Assembly (NCBI GenBank): GCA_025200525.1
Contig: CM045770.1
Location: 135,064,200 to 135,128,199, forward strand
From: Camellia lanceoleosa
Taxonomy: Eukaryota > Streptophyta > Magnoliopsida > Ericales > Theaceae
Direction of reading: 5' to 3'
DNA: 64,000 bases
Shown: positions 44,073-56,467 of the stretch, piece after piece
Position numbering within the stretch: the stretch's first letter is position 1
Layout of the letters: each line of letters starts with the position of its first letter
Program-made: the position numbers and the translations under genes
The notes under the pieces: generated by a model
What the model saw: the letters and a program-made list of their open reading frames with translations, nothing else
What the model was told of the DNA's origin: nothing
The model's database searches: none

Positions 44073-45627
44073 GTTCATCACTTTCAAACCAACCTTTTTG
44101 GGCCTTTTAACCACTGAATTTCAAAGGCTTTTCAGTGGCAAAAAAACTCATTTTGAAGTTCAAATTTGGAGAGGTTAGTCTCCTCTGTTTGTGTCTTGTT
44201 TGCATGCCTAGTTAGCTTCACATGTTAGCATGTTTTTCTAGCTTAACTTAACTCAAGTCCAGCATGTTTTTGCCTCTAAAATAGCATCCTTTAGCTCTGT
44301 TTTGTGCTTTTTGGGTCGGTTGAGTCTTGTTTTGCATAGTTATAATGTAATAGTCCTCACAAGTTGGTGTTTTAGGCCTTTAGGCATCACTTGTTTTAGT
44401 TGATTGTATATTTTAGTGCTTTTCTCACTTCATTTCGGCACTTATAATCTTTGCAATCCCCCTCATTTCTTTACTCTTTTGTTTTGTTTTAAAAGTGGCT
44501 TCAAGCCACTTGTTTGCCTAAGTGTGAAATGGATGTGCTACACCTAATGGTTTAATCCGTTAGGGGGTTCATTACCAATAGTGTGATACCTCTTTCATGC
44601 CCAAAGAAACTTGTGGTTTGAACCCTCTTTCTATTAGAGGACACTCACCAAAGGATAAATTGATTAAAGAATGATTTGGTAATTAAAATGTGTAAACAAA
44701 ATTGGTAAGTAAAAGTGGCAAGATAAGCATTCTTTGTGTTGCATTGCATGTGTTCAAATCGGACGTTAATTTGAACACAAGAAAAATGGGACATTTCATA
44801 CTCAATAGTGATGAAATATGCCACTTTTCTTGATCTCCATTGCCCTTGATCATGCATGATAGGGTGATGGCCACTTGAGTCTTGTTTAAACTTGTACAAT
44901 TTGGCCCCTTAGCCATCATGCATGGAAATTGCTTGATTGAGAGTTTGAGGGCCAAATGTATCACTCCTTTGAGCTTGTGTTGATGATAAGGGGTGATACA
45001 TAGTACAAACAACTTGTGAGAATGCCTCTTCTTTGCCTTATTTGCTCTCTGTTGCAGCAAGAAAATGAGCATCACCAGTGGCTAGCCGGCCACTGCTACT
45101 AGCCGACAGGCCACCACTGTTGGACGACACCCCTTGCTGGTGGCCGGCCGGCCACCACTTTTGGCCTGTTGGCCATTAATGAAAATTTGGCAGAAAGCTT
45201 GTCAAGCAAAGTAGAATTGATTTGGAGAAGGAGGACCAGTGCATAGGATGTGTAACAGAGACAATTAGAAGCAAAACAGCGGGCGTTCTTCAGGTGGAAT
45301 TCGAGCATGCATTGGGCATCCCTTGCCTCTCAGGACCATTTGTTTAAATTGATTAGTTAGTTAGTTAGTTGTAGCTAAATAACTAATGTTGTAATTATTT
45401 AAGTAGAGTAGTTAGCTAATTCATATTGTAATTAATTAGCTTAGTTGCTTTGTAATTAATTAGTTAAGTACTTAGCTAATTAGTTTGTTTTGTAATATTT
45501 AACTAGCTTAGAGTAAGCTCATTATTCATTCAACGTATTGTAATAATTAGCTTAATTAGCTTAGTGTAGCTAGTTGGTTAGCTTATTCATTCGAACCCTC
45601 CTTCGCAATGGCGTAATGTTGTAATAA

Positions 45628-45647
45628 GTGTGTGTGTGTGTGTGTGC
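45628..45647. repeat. (GT)n microsatellite in LTR 3
   Basis: Ten GT units at the place where LTR 1 and LTR 2 have shorter GTGTGTGAGTG runs. Confidence 0.85.
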
Positions 45648-46740
45648 ATGTTTTCTAACCCCACGTCTTTCTCCCTTTTATTTAATCGCTTTTGATAGTT
45701 AGATTAGGGACATGTTTTAATTAGCATACCTTATGCTTGCATCCATTCATTCGTATTGCATACACCGAGGCTTGGCGCATCATTCAAATTGCATTGTCAT
45801 TTCAATATCATTTTTGAATACGTGTTTAATCGCATGTTGTTCAAATCGATCCATATGCTATATTAGTAGCCGAGCCTATTAAATTGCATATTGCATGCGT
45901 TGCATTAGGCATCTTGTATAGTTAGGAATCATGCATAGATTTCTAACTCATATCTTTTTGATTTGGAGTACTAGGTGAGTTTTACGCTTTAGCATACTTG
46001 CATAAGTGTGAATCTTGCCATGATTAGCATGCTTGCCATGAGGCTATGTGCTTAAATGCTGAACCGCATGAATGCCTGTGGATGAAAGCTTGTTATTTGA
46101 ATTGGAACGATTCAACAAATGTAAGTCTTAAGCCCACTTTGTTAAGTGGCAAACCCGTTTTAAGCCCACTATGTTTGGTGGCAAATCCGCAAACTTTAAG
46201 CCCACTTGCAGTGGCAAATTCAAACCATTTTCGCAAACAAACATGAATTGGATCGTTCCAAATTGAGCAAACTAGTCTATACTTGCTTGTGCGCATCACA
46301 TAGTAAAGCTAGCTTAATAACTAGAACAAGAGCACATAACGTTGATAAAAAAATCATATCATGATTAGTAAAGACCAATCTTTGATCGGGCGAGAGAAGG
46401 TGCTCAATTCATGACCTTCCCCTCTCATACCTAAGTTCCCGAACCGAGGCAACTTTGGTGATGACGAATACGTGGCCTTTGACATGAGTCTTGGGTTTCC
46501 TAAATTTTTTCCAAAATAAAATATTCACGTAGCGACTCTGTATCTAGCAAAACAGTTCAATTTTGGCATTTTTGATCCTAAAATCAATTTTCCAAAACAA
46601 TTTGTCGGATTTGAACTCTTTGGTGTTTATCAATTTCACATGGTTCATATGAGATTAAATTCAGAACCACGGGAGTCCGAACTGTAAGGCTTCTTTTTGA
46701 GTTTCCGAAAGGGAGCGCGGAAAAGCTGAACTATAGTTTA

Positions 46741-46758
46741 TGGCGACTCTGCTGGGGA
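46741..46758 (+). other. Primer-binding site (tRNA-Arg) of element 3
   Basis: TGGCGACTCTGCTGGGGA, identical to the minus-strand site of element 1. It starts five bases after the LTR end. Confidence 0.9.
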
Positions 46759-47492
46759 CTTAGAGAACTTGACTCGAACTCATGATATGACTATTTTATC
46801 TACACTTATGTGTTTCTTTGCATTTGCATTTGCATTGGTGCGCTTAAGTCATAGTGTTTGCTATCTGCTATTCCTGAACAATTTGCGGGAGGCTTGCTTG
46901 GAAAAGCTTGCCAAAAGGCTGACCGATTGCGGGCTCTGCCACGATGGGAATACAACCCTTGGGATCTGGACTACCGTTGTACCGTTTGATCCTCCTTTCA
47001 CTTCTCAGTATTAGGTGTGAGAGGTATATTAGGTAGTCTTGCTGAGGTACCCTTTTTGACCAATCGGCCTAGTTGCATATCAAAAACCATAGAGACCATT
47101 CCAAATTAGGATAGGTTGCTTACCCAAATTCAGGATTGTATGAAACACTTTACTTGAGTAGTGAAACCCTAGTTCCTAACGAAACTAGGACAGGGTAACC
47201 CTACCCCATCATGGGGGTGTTTTGGCTCTCATTTAATTGTTATGTGCTTTTAGAGTGAAACTATACAGGAATGTATGTATCAGTTGCAAGTTTGGGCATC
47301 CGTTTTGGGGCAGAAATCAGTGTTGAGTACAGTTCTCCGGTTTATGATTGCAATTGTGTGTTGTCTTTGTCTGAGCTGAGGTGCTGTGCGGTATCTAATT
47401 TTTGTCTTCTTTTTGCTTTATTTCTTTTTGCAAGGTAAACTTTTATCATTGCTTCAGACGATTCTGTTACCCCTTAAGCACTTTGGACCCGA
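46759..47492 (+). other. 5' leader of element 3
   Basis: The untranslated region between primer site and gag. No gene seen. ACCCTAG-type phrases around 47165-47215 resemble the leader of element 1. Confidence 0.6.
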
Positions 47493-48462
47493 GTGAGAAG
47501 GACTTATAGATCCGAGGATCTTGTCAGGGGACAGCTAGTGTTTGTTTCACTCCTACCGGTTACCAGACGGAGGAGTATCAGGCAGAATTCACCAATCTTG
47601 CAATCACCTTTTACTTCGCCTACGCCCAGTCAAGCTCAGTCTTCTACTTTTACTCTAGAAAGAGAGTATTCACCAGTTCTGATAGCACAACATCCCCCAA
47701 TTAGCATGGAAGATATGCTTCGTCAGCTCCAGTAAACCATTGAGACTATGCAGCTAGATGCTGCCCGCTAAGTTGAGGTCACAGCCTGCCAAGCTGAGGT
47801 TGTAGCCCACCAAGCAGAAGTGATAGATAGACTTCAACAACAACAATCACAACCACAACCACAACCTGCAGTAGCCTCTGCATCCCATACACCCCCAGCG
47901 AGAATTTCGGCACTCGGGGTCACAGTCAATGTCCAAGAGAATATGGGCATTCCGGCAAATTCGATCCCACCTCAAACCTCTAAGGCACCAGTTTACCAAA
48001 TGGAGGCACCATTTGAATTCAAAGTTGACCCCACTGCTTTGAAAGTCAACAAGCTAGAAAAACTCTTCAAGCGGGTGTAGGGCGTGAATTTAATCCCTGA
48101 CATTAAGGATGGATACACAGACGCCGCAGTGACTCTGCCAGATAGATTCAAGATGCCGCACATAGACCAGCTTGATGGCTCTGGGGATCCCATGGTCCAT
48201 TTGCGTTTATTCTTTGATATCCTACGACCAATGGGCCTCATTAGGCTTCAGAAGTTGTCGCTTTTTAGCCGGACCCTGTCGGGTATAGCGACCATCTGGT
48301 ACGCAAAGTTGAAAGACTCCTTGAAACGGAACTGGGAAGAAATAGTTGAGGCCTTCATCGCGCAGTACTCCTATAATACCCAGATCGAGGTCACTACCCG
48401 TGATCTTGAAGCGACCCGCCAGGAGCCGAAAGAGGGTTTCTCAAACTTTGTGACTCGATAGA
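47493..48462 (+). pseudogene. Gag, N-terminal and capsid-like domains (element 3)
   Basis: One frame runs through the whole segment, broken by stops near 47733, 47769 and 48078. The N-terminal part is rich in P, S and Q with a helical stretch (AHQAEVIDRLQQQQ across the second stop). The central part contains TLPDRFKMPHIDQLDGSGDP, IATIWYAKLKDSLKRNWEEI and FIAQYSYN, which are hallmarks of the plant retrotransposon gag domain. Gag forms the virus-like particle in the cytoplasm. The stops fit single C-to-T or G-to-A changes, so decay looks gradual. A frameshift follows near 48460 (FVTR then stop). Confidence 0.85.
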
Positions 48463-49400
48463 GGGCTAAGGCCTCTATGATGACTATTCGGCCGTCTGAA
48501 ATGACCAAATTAGAATGGTGGTCCGTAACTTGCAAGGAAGATTATTACATAAAATGATAGTCTTGCCTTTGTTTACATTCGCTGAGATCCCTGAAATAGG
48601 GGTTTAAATTGAGGATGCGATAAAACAGGGACTGATAGACCACGAGAAGAAATAGCCCAAGAGGCCCTTTACACGCAGCTCAAGTGCAACTACGGGTGGT
48701 AGCACCTCTACACGACCTTCGGATGTGAGTATGGTCACCACCACACCCAAAACTGCCAACCCATTCGCCAACACCTTCAACACAACTCCACAAACCTCAA
48801 CCAGCCAGGCCCGATCTCAAAGGGTCTTTACCCCGCTCCATATGCCTTTATCCAAAGCCTTAGGGGTCCTGATCAAAAAGGGGCATCTTAAACCACTAAA
48901 GCCTCACATTTTACCCGATCCTCTCCCTTCGAGACATAACCCAGCCAAATACTGTGCCTTTCACCAGCAGCACGGTCATGACATTGATCAATGCTATAGG
49001 CTGCATTGACAATAAGGTGATAGCGCCTCCCCAAAAGCCAAACGTCACTACAAATCCTCTCCCACCACATAACCAAGTCCCTCTACCTCGGCATATAAAC
49101 CTCATCCACACACTGGCCTTCCTTTTTGACCCCAGTATATACATCACCCATTTCCACCTACCTAAGCCAGCGTTGTTTACCCTTGAGGGCACAGACTTGT
49201 GCATGGTGAACATGTCTACATTCCAACCCGAACCAATGGTGGTGATAGTGGAAGATAAAGAGAGGTTAGCCTTGGTAGAGAATGTCAGTCCGTTGCTCGA
49301 GGGCTTTGAGGACTTATCTGAAGAAGCGTACAACCCGAGCTGCTATATTATGCCAATCAATCAAGCTAAACCGGAAATAGTGTTACCAACTGGGATGTAG
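48463..49400 (+). pseudogene. Gag C-terminal part with zinc-finger-like motif (element 3)
   Basis: A frame from 48725 to 49009 reads FTPLHMPLSKALGVLIKKGH, then YCAFHQQHGHDIDQC, a zinc-finger-like motif typical of Ogre/Tat Gag. A second frame (48954-49400) continues into the following linker (IAPPQKPNVTTNPLPPHNQV). A frameshift therefore lies near 49010. The same motif is present in element 1 at 8955-9404. Confidence 0.75.
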
Positions 49401-50401
49401 GTCAGTGTAGTTCAAGAAGATGGGTCAAGTCAGGGGTTGGATGATCTAGCCGACTTGGAGGAGGATATAGACAATTTACAATTCTTTGATAAGCAAGATC
49501 AAATAGACATGTATATTGATTGGTTTGATCTAAATAGGTCAACAGACAATTTTGGATGGCTAAGTGATAAACCCGATAGAGATGAGGGAACTAAATCAAA
49601 GCTGAAAGAACAAAAAGCGAGAACCGCTGCAATCGCCAGAACGACCAATGGAAAGGGTAAATTGCCAGAAAACACCGGTAAAGAACAATTGGCTTAGGAA
49701 CTGGGCATTGTTAGTACTATGCATACAGAATGAGAAGCCGCACTAGAGTGATTTGAGCAAGAAATGAGTGAAAGCAATCGGAAAGTTGGAAAAGCTCAAC
49801 ACCCTGCGAGGAATGTTTGTGATAACAGAATGATCCGAACGGAGCTAGAAGAGTGCTTGTCGGCTGCCAAAGGGGTCTGATGGGATGACGATGACCTACA
49901 CTTAGCCCATACCGATAAGGATTGGGGTGAAGACCTTCCTGACAACACTTGGTATGTGGAAGAAATCGACCACATGACAAGAAGTGGCCGATATTTCAAA
50001 CCACCACGTCTGGACCAACCCGAGGCATCCGGGAAGGATAAAGAAGTGGACTGACAGGAGGAAAAACAGTTAGAGGAAGAGGTTGTGCTAAAATAGTTGA
50101 AAAAGATTCAAGCTGACATATCTATCTGGGGTTTGCTTATGGCTTCGCGAGTGCACAAACAGGCTGTACTGATGGCAATGAATAAAGCTAAGTTGTCCAT
50201 CGACACCACACCAGAACAACTGGTGCGATTAGTCTTCTTGGGAGGCGCTGCGCCAACTTTGACCTTTTCAGACAAGGAATTACCGCCAGAAAGCTCTGCA
50301 CATAACAAGCCTCTATACATATCCGTAGAGTGCTGAGAAAAGTGGATACTAGTGGTATTGGTCAACACTAGGTTAGCAATCAACTTCTGTTCTTGTCGTA
50401 A
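49401..50401 (+). pseudogene. Gag-protease linker and protease N-terminal part (element 3)
   Basis: A broken frame with acidic stretches, then WGLLMASRVHKQAVLMAMNK, TPEQLVRLVFLGGAAPTLTF and HNKPLYISVEC, conserved before the protease in Ogre-like elements. The active-site region reads VLVNTRLAINFCSC, where a functional retropepsin has D-T-G; both D and G are changed. Stops occur near 49695, 49728, 49878, 50052 and 50094. The solo LTR at 50402 cuts the gene right after CSCR, and the reading resumes at 52935 with KAYAIGLKS. Confidence 0.75.
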
Positions 50402-52929
50402 TGTGAGAACCCGAATATACAAATAAAATAAATAATTAGATAATAATAATTTTAGAAATCTCAAATATTTATTGTAAATCCTTAAGTGCGAATTAAATAT
50501 TATTGGAGGATCTTTTAATTAATTTTTTTAAACTTAAAATAAATTTATGGAGAAAGTATTTAATTTAGAGGTAAGATTTATTATTTTTTTTTAAAAATAG
50601 AGGGTAAGTTTGTAAGTATATTTTGTTATATTAATAGTTATATTTTATTTAAATTAATGGGTTAGAAAATAAAATAATATAAAGAGATAATAAACTAGAG
50701 CCTTTTTGTTTAGATACATAACCCTAGGTTGCCTAATACATTCTATAGCAGCAGCAGGAGGCAGCCACGGGGAGAGAGAGAGATTGAGAGAAAAGAAAGA
50801 AGAAAAAAAAAGCGGTTGCAAACAAGGATGGATTTTTGGGTGTGTACTAAGTCTTTATCTTTCTTCTTCCTTAAGGTTTTGTTCTTTATCCTTACTCTAT
50901 GATTATTTAGTTCATTGATGGAGAGGTTGTAGGTTTATGTATTGTGTATATAGATATCCTATTCAGAAATTTGAGGAGTTAAATTCATGTATAAAGAATG
51001 GGTATTATTTTTAGTTTAAAAATTCTGCACAGAATCATAAATTTTAAAAATCAAGAAATCATATCAAACGAGTGAATTTTAAACTGAAATTTTTATAGTA
51101 GATCAATTACATATTGAATTGCATATCTGAATTTTTTCATAATTTTTGGGAGTCAAAATCCATATAAATTGAGGTATTCAAATCTGTCCAGAAAACCAGT
51201 CCGAAACAGTAAATTCGGGAGTGCTGTTCTCTCTGGGTATAAATCCAAAAATTATCAAATTAGTGTCATTAGAACCGGTTACGAGTCTGGTTTTGTACGT
51301 TTTTAGCCTTGCATTGATTGCTCGTGTATATTAAGAGAACCGTTAATTTCTTTAAAGTGCTGTAGAAAACAACCTGTTTGGATATAATAAATTGTAGATA
51401 ATTATTTTGATAAGCAAATCAAGTGAAACCAATTGGGTTTGAAACTTAGGAGATATTAGATCATATCTGGAGGTTATTGGAATTTTTCGAATAGCGTGGA
51501 GTGAGTTTTGTAATTTTCAAAGTTAGCGAATAGGTTGGGAAGGCTTGTTTGAAATTCTGTTTTATCTTAAAGTCGCAATTAATTAAGTTTTGACCGGAAC
51601 CCATGTCTTGGGTGATTTTAAACCTTGAAGAACATGAACTTAGGTAATATTTAAGAGTAACGGTGAGTTGGGTTGAGCCGTGTTAGTGCGCTTTAGTTGA
51701 GGTTACTTAGTTCCTATTTTTTTTTAGTATTTTTAAATTAGTTGTGACGTGTAGTTTTTGTACTTGGTTCAGGGCACTAGTTGGACTTTTACACTCTATT
51801 CAATTCAAGGATTATATTATTTCATTTCAAGTGAGTAGTTTCATGCTACATATTTTTATAAATGTTCCCCTACCCTGAACTGTTGGAAAATTAAATTGTT
51901 ATTTTATGATTAAACTGTTTTGATAAATTATTATATTATCAATTGAATCAAATTATTTCTGAAATATGTGTGAATTTGGCATACTGTAAACTATTTGTTT
52001 TGGTCTCATGTTTATAATGATGAACTGCCATGTTTTGTGAAACTGATGTGTATTGATTATTGGGACCATGTGTGTATTTAGTCCAAGGAAATTATTCCAC
52101 TATGTGTGGTGACTCTGGCCACTAGGGAACAGATCCGGGTTGGGCCGTGATGACTCTAACTAGGTGACCTTCAATCGGATCGTCTTTGAGAAAAGGCCCA
52201 GGTGCCACCCTGAGGATGACTCTTAGTTCGGTATTGGATCCAACGGGGCTTATAGCCTTGAGAACTGTGTGGCATATTATTTGTTTTTCTTGGTACCCAG
52301 AAAATTATTGGTGTTCATGTTATAATCTATTTTAAGTGAAAAATGTCGTTTATCATGTTCTTGCGAGACATGAATATTTTAAGTGTTGAACTGTGAAACC
52401 CTCTTTTTGAAATAGATTGTATTTACCAAACTGTATGCCAATCTAGTTTCTATGATATATATCTTATTTTGGAATTGAGCCATGTTTTCAAAACTGTATT
52501 TACTATCCATGTTGCTACTCACTGAGCTATCAGCTGACTTAGTTTTTATCACTTCCAGGTGTTAGAAGGACTTAGGGTGGATTCATGGCGTAGCTGAGAC
52601 TCAATTGTATGGACCTCTAGGACATTTATTTAATTTGTTTTAGGCTGCTTGTCGAGTTTTGTACATACATTGTGGTTGGGTTTTATTTAGAATTATTTTA
52701 TTTTGTGGACGGTTTGTGTCCCATTTAGTATATATATATTTTTAGGAAGTTGGTTATGATTTTTTTTTTCACTTGTGGCATGTCACTAGATTGAGTGTTG
52801 ATTTATTTATTCCTGGGCTATCATCACATTTATTCTTTATGGTTTTGGATTCGTGTTTTAGGCTTACGTGTGCCTTGGGCTAAGGCCCTATGGGCCACGG
52901 CCGGTCATACCCAAGTTTGGGGTGTGACA
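50402..52929 (+). mobile_element. Solo LTR inserted in the protease of element 3
   Basis: Starts TGTGAGAACCCG and ends TTTGGGGTGTGACA, flanked by CGTAA (50397-50401 and 52930-52934). Removing it and one CGTAA joins the protease reading frame exactly, which confirms the borders. No coding region is present. The end resembles the chromovirus LTR end at 56013-56027, so it is probably from a related gypsy family. Confidence 0.9.
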
Positions 52930-53384
52930 CGTAAGGCTTATGCTATTGGCCTGAAATCGGTCGATTTTGTGCCTACAACCAGGTGATTCAGGCGTATGAC
53001 AATACAAGCAGAGAGGTGATAGAGATAGTGCAGATTAGAGTACAGGTTGGCCCGGCTCAGCAGGACATCGAGTTCCATGTCCCGGATGTCCCGGCCACTC
53101 TTAGCTTACTACTTAGGCGACCCTGGCTACACCAAGTGAAAGCAGTCTCTTCTACCCTCCGCCAAATGCTAAAATACCCTCATGGGAAAGGAGAGGCCAT
53201 AGTCTTCAAGAATTCATCTATACATCATTTGTCAGAGGTCACTACACCTGTGCTGGAGATTTTGCACGGCGAAGAGGATGTTTTCCTTTCGGGGTTCACC
53301 TTGGTTGAGGCCCGGGTAGTGCAGAATATGACTTGGCCATCGATGAGGGCTTGTATGTCAGCACCCAATCTGTATACCTCGTGA
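52930..53384 (+). pseudogene. Protease C-terminal part (element 3)
   Basis: Reads YAIGLKSVDFVPTT, then AYDNTSREVIEIVQIRVQVG, FHVPDVPATLSLLLRRPWLH and QMLKYPHGKGEAIVF. LLLRRPWLH corresponds to the LLGRPWLH motif that closes the retropepsin domain. Because the catalytic DTG is already altered, the enzyme cannot have been active in its present form. Confidence 0.8.
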
Positions 53385-54399
53385 ACAAGCTACAGCACAT
53401 ATCCGGAATGGGATTAGGAAGAAGTGGTCGAAAGGGTGTTACTGCGTTGGCTAATATGCCACATAACCCGCATGCCTTTGGTCATGGCTATACGCCCACC
53501 AAAGAGGACTGGGTGAGGAAAGGGAAAGAAATGGTCGGAAGAGCCAGAGCTAAGCAGACTAAAAAGTGCTACGAGCTTGTGCACCGACCAATTCCGGGAA
53601 CCCTGAATGGCTATTTTGTTCAGAAGGGTGAAGACTTCCTATTCTATGGTTTCCCTGAGCCCTAGTTCAACTCTAAGAAGCAGCGGGTTCCCGACTTTGA
53701 GATTTTCTTTGACTTACAGCTGCAAGACAGTGATACAGAAGAACAGACTGAACCGACTGCTAAAGCTACGAAGAGCGCAAAAAGTGATTCCGACAGCAAC
53801 GGGCTTGAAGTAGAAGCAGTACTAGCATGTCTCCTTTCGGATCCTCCGATCGACTCAGAGAGCTTGAGGGATAACCTGGCCGTTACCATGATTGGAGACC
53901 AACTGGAGGTGAACCCTTCTAGCAACATCTTGGATTTATCTGACGCACCATCCCTCATTTGGTAGTTGGACGAGGGCTACCTATCTAGCGGTTCTGAGTC
54001 GAGTAATGAACCAAAATCTAATTTCACAGAGTCTGTGGAGTCGGAATCAGATTCCGGTTCTTCTGAGTCTGGGTCTAGTATTCCTGGGGTTGATAACCCG
54101 AATGCCGAGGTTTTGTCCAGGTCGTCCTTTTCTTTTTCTTTTGAGTCGTTTGTAACCGAGAAATTGAATAAACTTGACCTTGTGCATGAGAATGCCACTG
54201 CAGATTCTGAGTATTTCTCTGTGCCTCTTGTTTATTGCATTGATTATGATTTTCAAAATTTTGATAAAAATGATGAGGAAGGAATTCCTTTGGTTTTGAA
54301 AATTTTGATTAATCGAGAGGAAGAGAGGTTTGCAAAACCCCTCACTGATGAAATCATTGCCATTAATGTGGGTTCTGAAAAGGATCTGCGTCTGGTCTA
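53385..54399 (+). pseudogene. Linker between protease and reverse transcriptase (element 3)
   Basis: Frame 2 relative to the protease, so a frameshift lies near 53335-53385. It contains the glycine-rich GMGLGRSGRKGV and TPTKEDWVRKGKEM, a G-patch-like region known in Ogre polyproteins. A long acidic serine-rich stretch follows (SESDSGSSESGSSIPG). Stops occur near 53663 and 53963. Confidence 0.7.
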
Positions 54400-55180
54400 G
54401 ATCGGGTCCACGTTGTCTTTGGAGGAGCGCGAGCGCTTAGTCGCTTTATTAAAAGATTTCAAAGATGTTTTCGCATGGTCCTATGAAGACATGCATGGAA
54501 TCGATCCTGAGATTGTACAGCATTGAATCCCTCTTGACCCTGAGGCCCGACCGATCAAACAGAAGCTGCGGAGGATACGCCTGGATTGGGCTTTTAAGAT
54601 TAAGGAAGAGCTCACCAAGCAAATAGACGCAGGGTTTTTGCTAGTATTTGAGTATCTAACTTGGTTGGCCAACATTGTTCCAGTGCCAAAGAAAGATGGC
54701 AGAATTCGAGTGTGTGTGGACTTTAGGGATCTGAACAGAGCCAGTCCGAATGACAACTTTCCTCTGTCGCACATTGATGAACTGGTGGACTTCACCGCAG
54801 GCCATGCATTTCTCTCCCTCATGGATAGATTTTCTGGGTATAACCAGATTCTGATGGCACTCGAAAACAGGGAGAAAACTACTTTCACTACACTGTGGGG
54901 AACCTACTGCTACAAAGTGATGCCGTTTGGGCTAAAGAATGCCGAGGCTACCTATCAACGGGCTACAACCACAATTCTACATGATATGATCCATAAAGAG
55001 GTCGAGGTGTACGTGGACGACATGATTGTCAAGTCCAAGGAAAGAGAGAGCCACTACACTGCCTTGAGGAAATTCTTTCAACGGATCAAAGAATACCGGT
55101 TGAGGTTTAATCCATAGAAGTGTACCTTCGGTGTAACAATAGGGAAAATGCTAGGTTTCTTGATCACACAAGGAAATTGG
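54400..55180 (+). pseudogene. Reverse transcriptase (element 3), cut by chromovirus insertion
   Basis: Reads LKDFKDVFAWSYEDMHGIDP, PVPKKDGRIRVCVDFRDLNR, PFGLKNAEATYQRA, and the catalytic YVDD in VEVYVDDMIVKS. It then continues to KCTFGVTIGKMLGF and ends near 55180. The YVDD box is intact but stops occur at about 54397, 54523 and 55115. The enzyme would copy element RNA into DNA. The rest of pol must lie beyond the inserted chromovirus. Confidence 0.9.
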
Positions 55181-56027
55181 TGAAAGATTTGATTATGTAC
55201 TAAGGAAAGATAATGTAAAGAGCATAAATCAAGGAAAATGACACGATGGAAGGAAAAACCCTAATTTTCTTGTGAAACCCTACTTGTGGTTCATGGGGTC
55301 GTGGTTGGTATTGAAGAATAATTAGTGGGTAGATTGGTAATGTATTTCTAACTTGATAAAGATTGAGTTATGGATGATTTACTTGTTGTGTGATATAGTT
55401 GTGTATTGTATTGGTACTCGCGTAGGGAAATTGAGGTGCCCAGTTGCTAGGACGTGTGAGAACGACATATGTGGAAATGTTTTGAGGTGTCCACGTGCCC
55501 GGTCGTATGAAGACACGACAAATGTGGAAGGGTTGAGGTACCCATTGGCCATCCATGTGAGGACGAAAAAATGTGGAATTTAGTGAAAGGTTATGTATTA
55601 TAAATTGAACTTGGAAATTAGTATTCATGGGCAAAAGGTAATAGTCATGCATATTTATGTCAAATGTTTATATACTTGGTTATATGTATTCTCTATTGGG
55701 TAATTGCTCATTCCTATCTAACAACATTTCAGGACTTGGTGAACTGCAACCCCATCAATGAAGAAGAAGTTGACCAACCCCTTTTTGTTTTCAACTTAAA
55801 GATCTTTTGAAGTTCTAATCTAATTGTCAGGCTTTTAAGTTGTTCTTTTTGGGAAATTATGGTCCCTTTTGTTCTTTGAATACCATGTTTAAAACTTGTA
55901 AGCCCATAGGACAATTGTTTTGTTTTCTTTAACTTTTTGAGCTCTAAGTATTTCCATGAAATTGTTGCATATATATATATAACGTCATGTTAGAACTATT
56001 TTATTGTGAATTATTTGGGGTGTGACA
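55181..56027 (+). repeat. 5' LTR of element 4
   Basis: The right end (GGGGTGTGACA) is fixed by the primer site. The left end is placed at TGAAAGATTTG, where the reverse transcriptase of element 3 loses similarity. It is tentative by some tens of bases because the second LTR is not visible. It contains three copies of a GAGGT(G/A)(C/T)CCA...TGTGAGGACG-like phrase (about 55430-55570). Confidence 0.7.
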
Positions 56028-56029
56028 AA

Positions 56030-56040
56030 TTGGTATCAGA
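56030..56040 (+). other. Primer-binding site (initiator tRNA-Met) of element 4
   Basis: TTGGTATCAGA, two bases after the LTR end. TGGTATCAGAGC is the usual plant gypsy/copia primer site; the last bases here differ (ACC for AGC). Confidence 0.85.
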
Positions 56041-56467
56041 CCTAGCCAGGTTTGAATACGTTGAGCTCGTAGGTAGCGGCTTGCGCCATCATAGGTTTGC
56101 TATGTCAGGAAGAAATATTAATTGTTATATGATTATGTGTTTATCTGGTTATGTGGGTATGGGATCAAACTTTTGGGATACGACTTGCATTCACTGCACT
56201 CATCGAAGTCCTTTTGGAAAGGCACTTGATCAGTGCTTTTCCATTTGGAAATCTTTAGGCATCGTGGAATAGGTTAATATCTTGGATGGGTGGTTCATAG
56301 GTGCTTTATGTGACAAGGTGCATATGTAGATTATCTAATGTGACTTAGGTGTGTACGTCATTTCGTGTTAGTTCGTTTATGAAGGTTGAGATTAAGTGTG
56401 AGATCGTAAGTCCCGAATTTAAAATTTTATCTGTAATTCTTATAGAATGTCTAGACGTGTTAGAGGC

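Larger units (their letters stand above)
41225..46735 (+). repeat. 5' LTR of element 3 (LTR 3), split by a solo LTR
   Basis: Starts TGTAGACACTCCATTTTTTA and ends ...CTATA just before the primer site; the last ACA has become ATA. Without the 2.05-kb insertion it is about 3.45 kb, close to LTR 1. GC-rich clusters with GGCCGGCCGGCCACC occur at 41390-41470 and 45080-45175. Confidence 0.85.
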
